The position numbers and the translations under genes are program-made. A DNA stretch of 9,508 bases from an uncultured Candidatus Saccharibacteria bacterium (GTDB taxonomy: Bacteria > Patescibacteriota > Saccharimonadia > Saccharimonadales > Saccharimonadaceae). Positions 7,638 through 9,508 of this stretch are shown here, one piece after another (position 1 is the first letter of the stretch; every line of letters starts with the position of its first letter). The stretch lies in contig CAMHRH010000027.1 of assembly GCA_946187605.1 (NCBI GenBank), forward strand, positions 1 through 9,508. The letters are read 5' to 3'. Under the pieces are notes generated by a model. It was not told the DNA's origin and ran no database searches. It worked only from the letters and a program-made list of their open reading frames with translations.

Positions 7638-7660
7638 TTTAAATCCGTTTATGCTATAAT
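7632..7660 (+). promoter_or_regulatory. Strong promoter of the small membrane-protein gene
   Basis: TTGACT (7632-7637), a 17-base spacer and TATAAT (7655-7660), with TG one base before the -10 (7652-7653). This is close to a perfect sigma-70 extended -10 promoter. The -35 is the last hexamer of the duplicated transposase fragment. Confidence 0.8.
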
Positions 7661-7671
7661 ATAAGCATTCA

Positions 7672-7736
7672 CTGATCCACATCAGGCAAAATCGACGGCG
7701 CAAGCCAAAGATGAAGCCAAATCTTATTGAAGGAGG
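7672..7736 (+). promoter_or_regulatory. 5' leader with short hairpins and strong Shine-Dalgarno
   Basis: The predicted ~77-base leader holds CTGAT-CCAC-ATCAG (7672-7685), a 5-bp hairpin, then GGC-GCAA-GCC (GNRA-type loop), and AGGAGG at 7731-7736, 7 bases before GTG 7744. The hairpins are small and may mean nothing, but the long leader contrasts with the leaderless minus-strand genes. Confidence 0.4.
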
Positions 7737-7743
7737 GATTCTA

Positions 7744-8124
7744 GTGAAAGTAGCCAATAACGCCCTCGTGGCAAAGAAAAACGTAATCCTCAAGTCTGTG
7801 AGCTATTACACTGCCCATGTTGCCCTGATTGGTCTCAGCATCGTCGAATGTATGCTCGCAAACGATTATGGCCTCGTAGCCACAATCATTGCAACAATCG
7901 CATTCATCTTTGCGGCCGCCTTCGACGCCGTCACCGACAGCACTAAGCAGGGTTGGACCGCAGCAACTCTCAGCTATGCCTTCGGGCAACTGGTAAACTG
8001 GCTGTGGTACACCTGTTGGCCTCAGGACTTCGATGGCATGAGCAATCACATCGTCTTCGCCGTAATGTTCGCAATCTTCGGCGTAGTTATCCAGATGCTC
8101 ATGATCTGGGAAGACAACACCTAA
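7744..8124 (+). CDS. Small four-helix integral membrane protein, unknown function
   Basis: 126 residues. Four hydrophobic helices are visible at about 23-39, 44-61, 71-91 and 102-121, joined by short loops. The soluble parts are a ~20-residue basic N-terminus (MKVANNALVAKKNVILKS) and a 5-residue acidic tail (WEDNT). Aromatic residues cluster after helix 3 (NWLWYTCW). GTG 7744 is chosen over the in-frame ATG 7711 because AGGAGG ends 7 bases before it. The size and topology fit holins, small transporters or immunity-type proteins, but I recognise no family and the sequence does not choose between them. It lies intact between two transposase remnants, with its own promoter and terminator, like cargo of a decayed composite element. 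Confidence 0.8.
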   Translation: MKVANNALVAKKNVILKSVSYYTAHVALIGLSIVECMLANDYGLVATIIATIAFIFAAAFDAVTDSTKQGWTAATLSYAFGQLVNWLWYTCWPQDFDGMSNHIVFAVMFAIFGVVIQMLMIWEDNT

Positions 8125-8142
8125 TTTTTCGCCCCAGACCCA

Positions 8143-8182
8143 CCCCCCGCGCAGCCAGCTCGGGGGACTTTTTATTATTATT
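8143..8182 (+). terminator. Rho-independent terminator after the membrane-protein gene
   Basis: CCCCCG (8144-8149) pairs with CGGGGG (8161-8166) across an 11-base loop. T-rich tracts follow (8169-8173 and further). It begins about 20 bases after the TAA stop and insulates the next gene. Confidence 0.8.
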
Positions 8183-8196
8183 TTTTCTATGGGAAT

Positions 8197-8221
8197 TTCT
8201 AGATACCCGAGACAAGCTGCG
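8197..8221 (+). repeat. Direct repeat A, copy 2
   Basis: Matches 7292-7316 with one G-to-A difference. It is joined directly to the tail segment by the internal deletion. Confidence 0.8.
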
Positions 8222-8252
8222 TTATCTCTATACAGTAATTGATCTGTATACA

Positions 8253-8328
8253 AGAATGAGTTATGCGAGAGTATATAGCGTCTGCACAGATGTTGCAAAG
8301 GTGCTGAGTCGCTACGCATCCATTGATT
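8253..8328 (+). repeat. Direct repeat B, copy 2 (transposase tail plus -35 hexamer)
   Basis: Matches 7562-7637 at 68 of 76 bases and again ends in a -35 hexamer, here TTGATT in place of TTGACT. Confidence 0.85.
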
Positions 8329-8351
8329 CAACAGGCAAAATATGGTATAAT
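8323..8351 (+). promoter_or_regulatory. Strong promoter of the MATCAP-like peptidase gene
   Basis: TTGATT (8323-8328), a 17-base spacer and TATAAT (8346-8351), with the extended TG at 8343-8344. The architecture is the same as at 7632-7660, although the spacer sequences are unrelated. Confidence 0.8.
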
Positions 8352-8404
8352 ATACATGAGTACTCTGTGCTTGAATCTTTAAAACCAGAAAGGAGTGATG
8401 CTTC

Positions 8405-9508
8405 GTGATAAACGAAGCTATTGTCGAAAAGTTGATGTCCCAGGGGAGAACTATGCTGCAGGCCGTCACGCCATTAAACTACGCGCTGCAGCGCGAACGT
8501 TTCATCGAAGAGGCCAAGAAAGGACGCTTTATTAATCCCGTATTTTACTATGCAGAAAATTATGTGCCGACCGATAACGACGAGCTCGTTAAGGCACTCC
8601 AAGACTCCCAAATGAAGGAGAGTCCAAGAGATGCATTTGTCACCGGACTCGTCATCCAGGAACTAGAGCGCATGAATATGATCGCTCAAGTTCAACGCAG
8701 CATCAGCGTCGGAGACGACGAAGCCACAAACTTACTTCTCCTCGATTACTACGGCGGCCCGACCAGTAGCGAACTTATCGACCTCGCCTACGATATCGCA
8801 AAAGGCGGCACAGTCAAGAACGAAAGGCTCGAAGGCACTCAGGCCGTCCTAACAGCAGACCAGGCCAAAACCTTTGAGGCGGAAAAGCTTGACGCTCAAA
8901 AAATTGCCGCAATCTTTCAGGATACGCTTCATAATTACGGTCTGAAAAGTTGGAGCGCGATAGTCGATAACAGCTATAGCGCAGTCACCGTAAACGCGGC
9001 CAACTCCAGCATTCATATCCCTACAAACCGCGAATGCAGCCAACTCAAAACCATTGAGCTGATTGCACATGAAATCGAATGCCACGCCCGACACAACAGT
9101 AATTGCGCGTGGCTTCTGACGAATTTCTTCAACGTACCGACCGAGGTAGCAAAAATACTCGTCTCCAAAAAAGACAGCACCGCTACCGAAGGCTTCGCGA
9201 AAATGAGCGACGCTATTATCGACAAAAAATGCCGAACGAAGATTCCTGGCACCCCCAAACCATGGTATATCCTTGCCGCCCTCCTGGCGGCAGACGGTAT
9301 TTCCTTTGCAGAAGTAGCCGAGTATTTATACGAAGCCGGCCAAGACATCGAATCTGCCTGGAAATACACCTATCGCGTATTCCGCGGCTGCACTGACGTT
9401 GCCCACAATATACATAAATATGCAAGGCTCGCCGATCGCTGTTACTTGGAAGGCTACGTATATGCTATTAAGGCCAGCGAAAACAATTCAGCGACATTTG
9501 ACTATGCT
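8405..9508 (+). CDS. MATCAP/DUF1704 (QEGLA-motif) family metallopeptidase, C-terminus off window
   Basis: 368 residues are visible and the frame is open to the window edge. The zinc-peptidase signature is HEIECH (His222, Glu223, His227), an HExxxH motif followed by ARHNSN, and about 40 residues on ATEGFAKM (Glu262), matching the family's EGLA motif that gives the third zinc ligand. This spacing and the LIAHE context fit the DUF1704/TIGR02421 family, whose mammalian members (MATCAP) remove the C-terminal tyrosine of tubulin; bacterial substrates are unknown. The N-terminal ~150 residues look helical. I see no signal peptide, so it is probably cytoplasmic or exported by another route. The start is GTG 8405, with AGGAG (8391-8395) 9 bases upstream; the ATG at 8398 is in a different, short frame. 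It sits directly behind transposase remnant 2, whose end supplies its -35. Confidence 0.85.
   Translation, partial: MINEAIVEKLMSQGRTMLQAVTPLNYALQRERFIEEAKKGRFINPVFYYAENYVPTDNDELVKALQDSQMKESPRDAFVTGLVIQELERMNMIAQVQRSISVGDDEATNLLLLDYYGGPTSSELIDLAYDIAKGGTVKNERLEGTQAVLTADQAKTFEAEKLDAQKIAAIFQDTLHNYGLKSWSAIVDNSYSAVTVNAANSSIHIPTNRECSQLKTIELIAHEIECHARHNSNCAWLLTNFFNVPTEVAKILVSKKDSTATEGFAKMSDAIIDKKCRTKIPGTPKPWYILAALLAADGISFAEVAEYLYEAGQDIESAWKYTYRVFRGCTDVAHNIHKYARLADRCYLEGYVYAIKASENNSATFDYA

Larger units (their letters stand above)
6988..7642 (+). pseudogene. Broken DDE/rve-type (IS481/IS3-like) transposase, remnant 1
   Basis: The first 116 codons start with a helix-turn-helix (about 15-48: LLFLENYPVQVVADRFGVDRSTIWRWKKKW). 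An in-frame TGA at 7336-7338 interrupts the gene, and the same frame resumes at once (FYLRENLDIEISLSSVRRILKRNG), then a basic linker and PGDLVETDTIHLF, whose Asp is the expected first catalytic residue of an rve/DDE core. At about 7554-7556 the sequence lacks 11 bases relative to remnant 2, shifting the frame. In the shifted frame it continues RMSYARVYSVCADVAKVLSYYVNIDF and stops at TAA 7640-7642. The second Asp and the Glu of the DDE triad are missing, so it cannot be active. The TGA probably replaced a TGG Trp codon. The family call rests on the HTH plus rve layout; IS481 versus IS3-like is not settled. Confidence 0.85.
8197..8330 (+). pseudogene. Transposase remnant 2, internally deleted
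   Basis: Same gene and orientation as remnant 1. It reads LDTRDKLR and then jumps in frame to YLYTVIDLYTRMSYARVYSVCTDVAKVLSRYASID. About 225 bases present in remnant 1 are absent, with the junction at a shared GCG. It retains the VIDLYTRMSY segment that remnant 1 lost, typical of rve cores after the first catalytic Asp. It lacks the HTH and both remaining catalytic residues, and has no start codon of its own. Confidence 0.8.

Noticed and set aside
7683..7692. CAGGCAAAAT shared with 8332-8341, as an extension of direct repeat B
   Set aside because: It is only 10 bases and sits at a different offset (42 bases) from the repeat in each copy, so chance cannot be excluded.
7672..7716. Possible c-di-GMP-type riboswitch, from GGCAAA and GCAA-loop pieces in the leader
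   Set aside because: The region is far too short and lacks the two long paired arms and conserved core; only small hairpins are present.
6875..8330. Complete composite transposon with target-site duplications
   Set aside because: Both transposase copies are broken, no target duplication is visible outside either end, and remnant 2 has no left terminal repeat.
7953..8408. 151-residue plus-strand frame across the end of the membrane-protein gene, the terminator and remnant 2
   Set aside because: Its first half is an out-of-frame shadow of the membrane-protein gene. Only the stretch from 8197 on is meaningful, as a transposase fragment.
7741..8469. 242-residue minus-strand frame
   Set aside because: It runs antisense through the membrane-protein gene, a terminator and remnant 2, with no Shine-Dalgarno or promoter and no domain-like sequence.

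Overview
The window looks like a chromosomal segment of an ultra-small CPR/Patescibacteria bacterium, most likely Saccharibacteria (TM7). This is inferred from four things: a short threonyl-tRNA synthetase without a TGS domain, a compact UvrD-like helicase, membrane-anchored surface proteins with low-complexity linkers, and a DUF1704/MATCAP-like metallopeptidase. I could not run a phylogeny. TAA and TAG end the intact genes and no intact gene has an internal TGA, so the standard code applies rather than the UGA=Gly code of Gracilibacteria and Absconditabacteria.

Region 1 (1-6797, minus strand) is conventional. In transcription order it holds thrS (6797-5046), a single-pass membrane protein with a secreted domain (4951-4154) closed by a strong terminator, a UvrD/PcrA-type helicase (4104-2152), and a large secreted protein (2111 to beyond base 1) with a propeller-like N-terminal part followed by at least five Listeria-Bacteroides (Flg_new/InlB B) repeats. 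That last gene is open over the whole stretch and loses its C-terminus at the window edge. Each gene from thrS onward has its own candidate promoter. The helicase and the repeat protein lack a Shine-Dalgarno and have -10 boxes so close to their ATGs that their mRNAs are probably leaderless or nearly so.

Region 2 (6875-8330) is an insertion-sequence graveyard. A DDE/rve-type (IS481/IS3-like) transposase gene is broken by an in-frame TGA and an 11-bp deletion and stops inside the catalytic domain. About 0.6 kb on lies a second, internally deleted remnant of the same gene in the same orientation. A ~30-bp inverted repeat brackets the first remnant, and its left arm lies in the thrS promoter region. 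Between the two remnants sits an intact gene for a 126-aa four-helix membrane protein, with its own promoter, Shine-Dalgarno and terminator.

Region 3 (8405-9508, plus strand) is the 5' part of a gene for a MATCAP/DUF1704 (QEGLA-motif) metallopeptidase. It has HExxxH and a downstream TEGFA motif supplying the likely third zinc ligand.

The most unusual feature is that both plus-strand accessory genes are driven by near-consensus extended -10 promoters whose -35 hexamers sit at the end of the duplicated transposase fragment. The dead element therefore appears to have become a dispersed promoter module. The two direct copies would also allow deletion of a 691-bp unit containing the membrane-protein gene.
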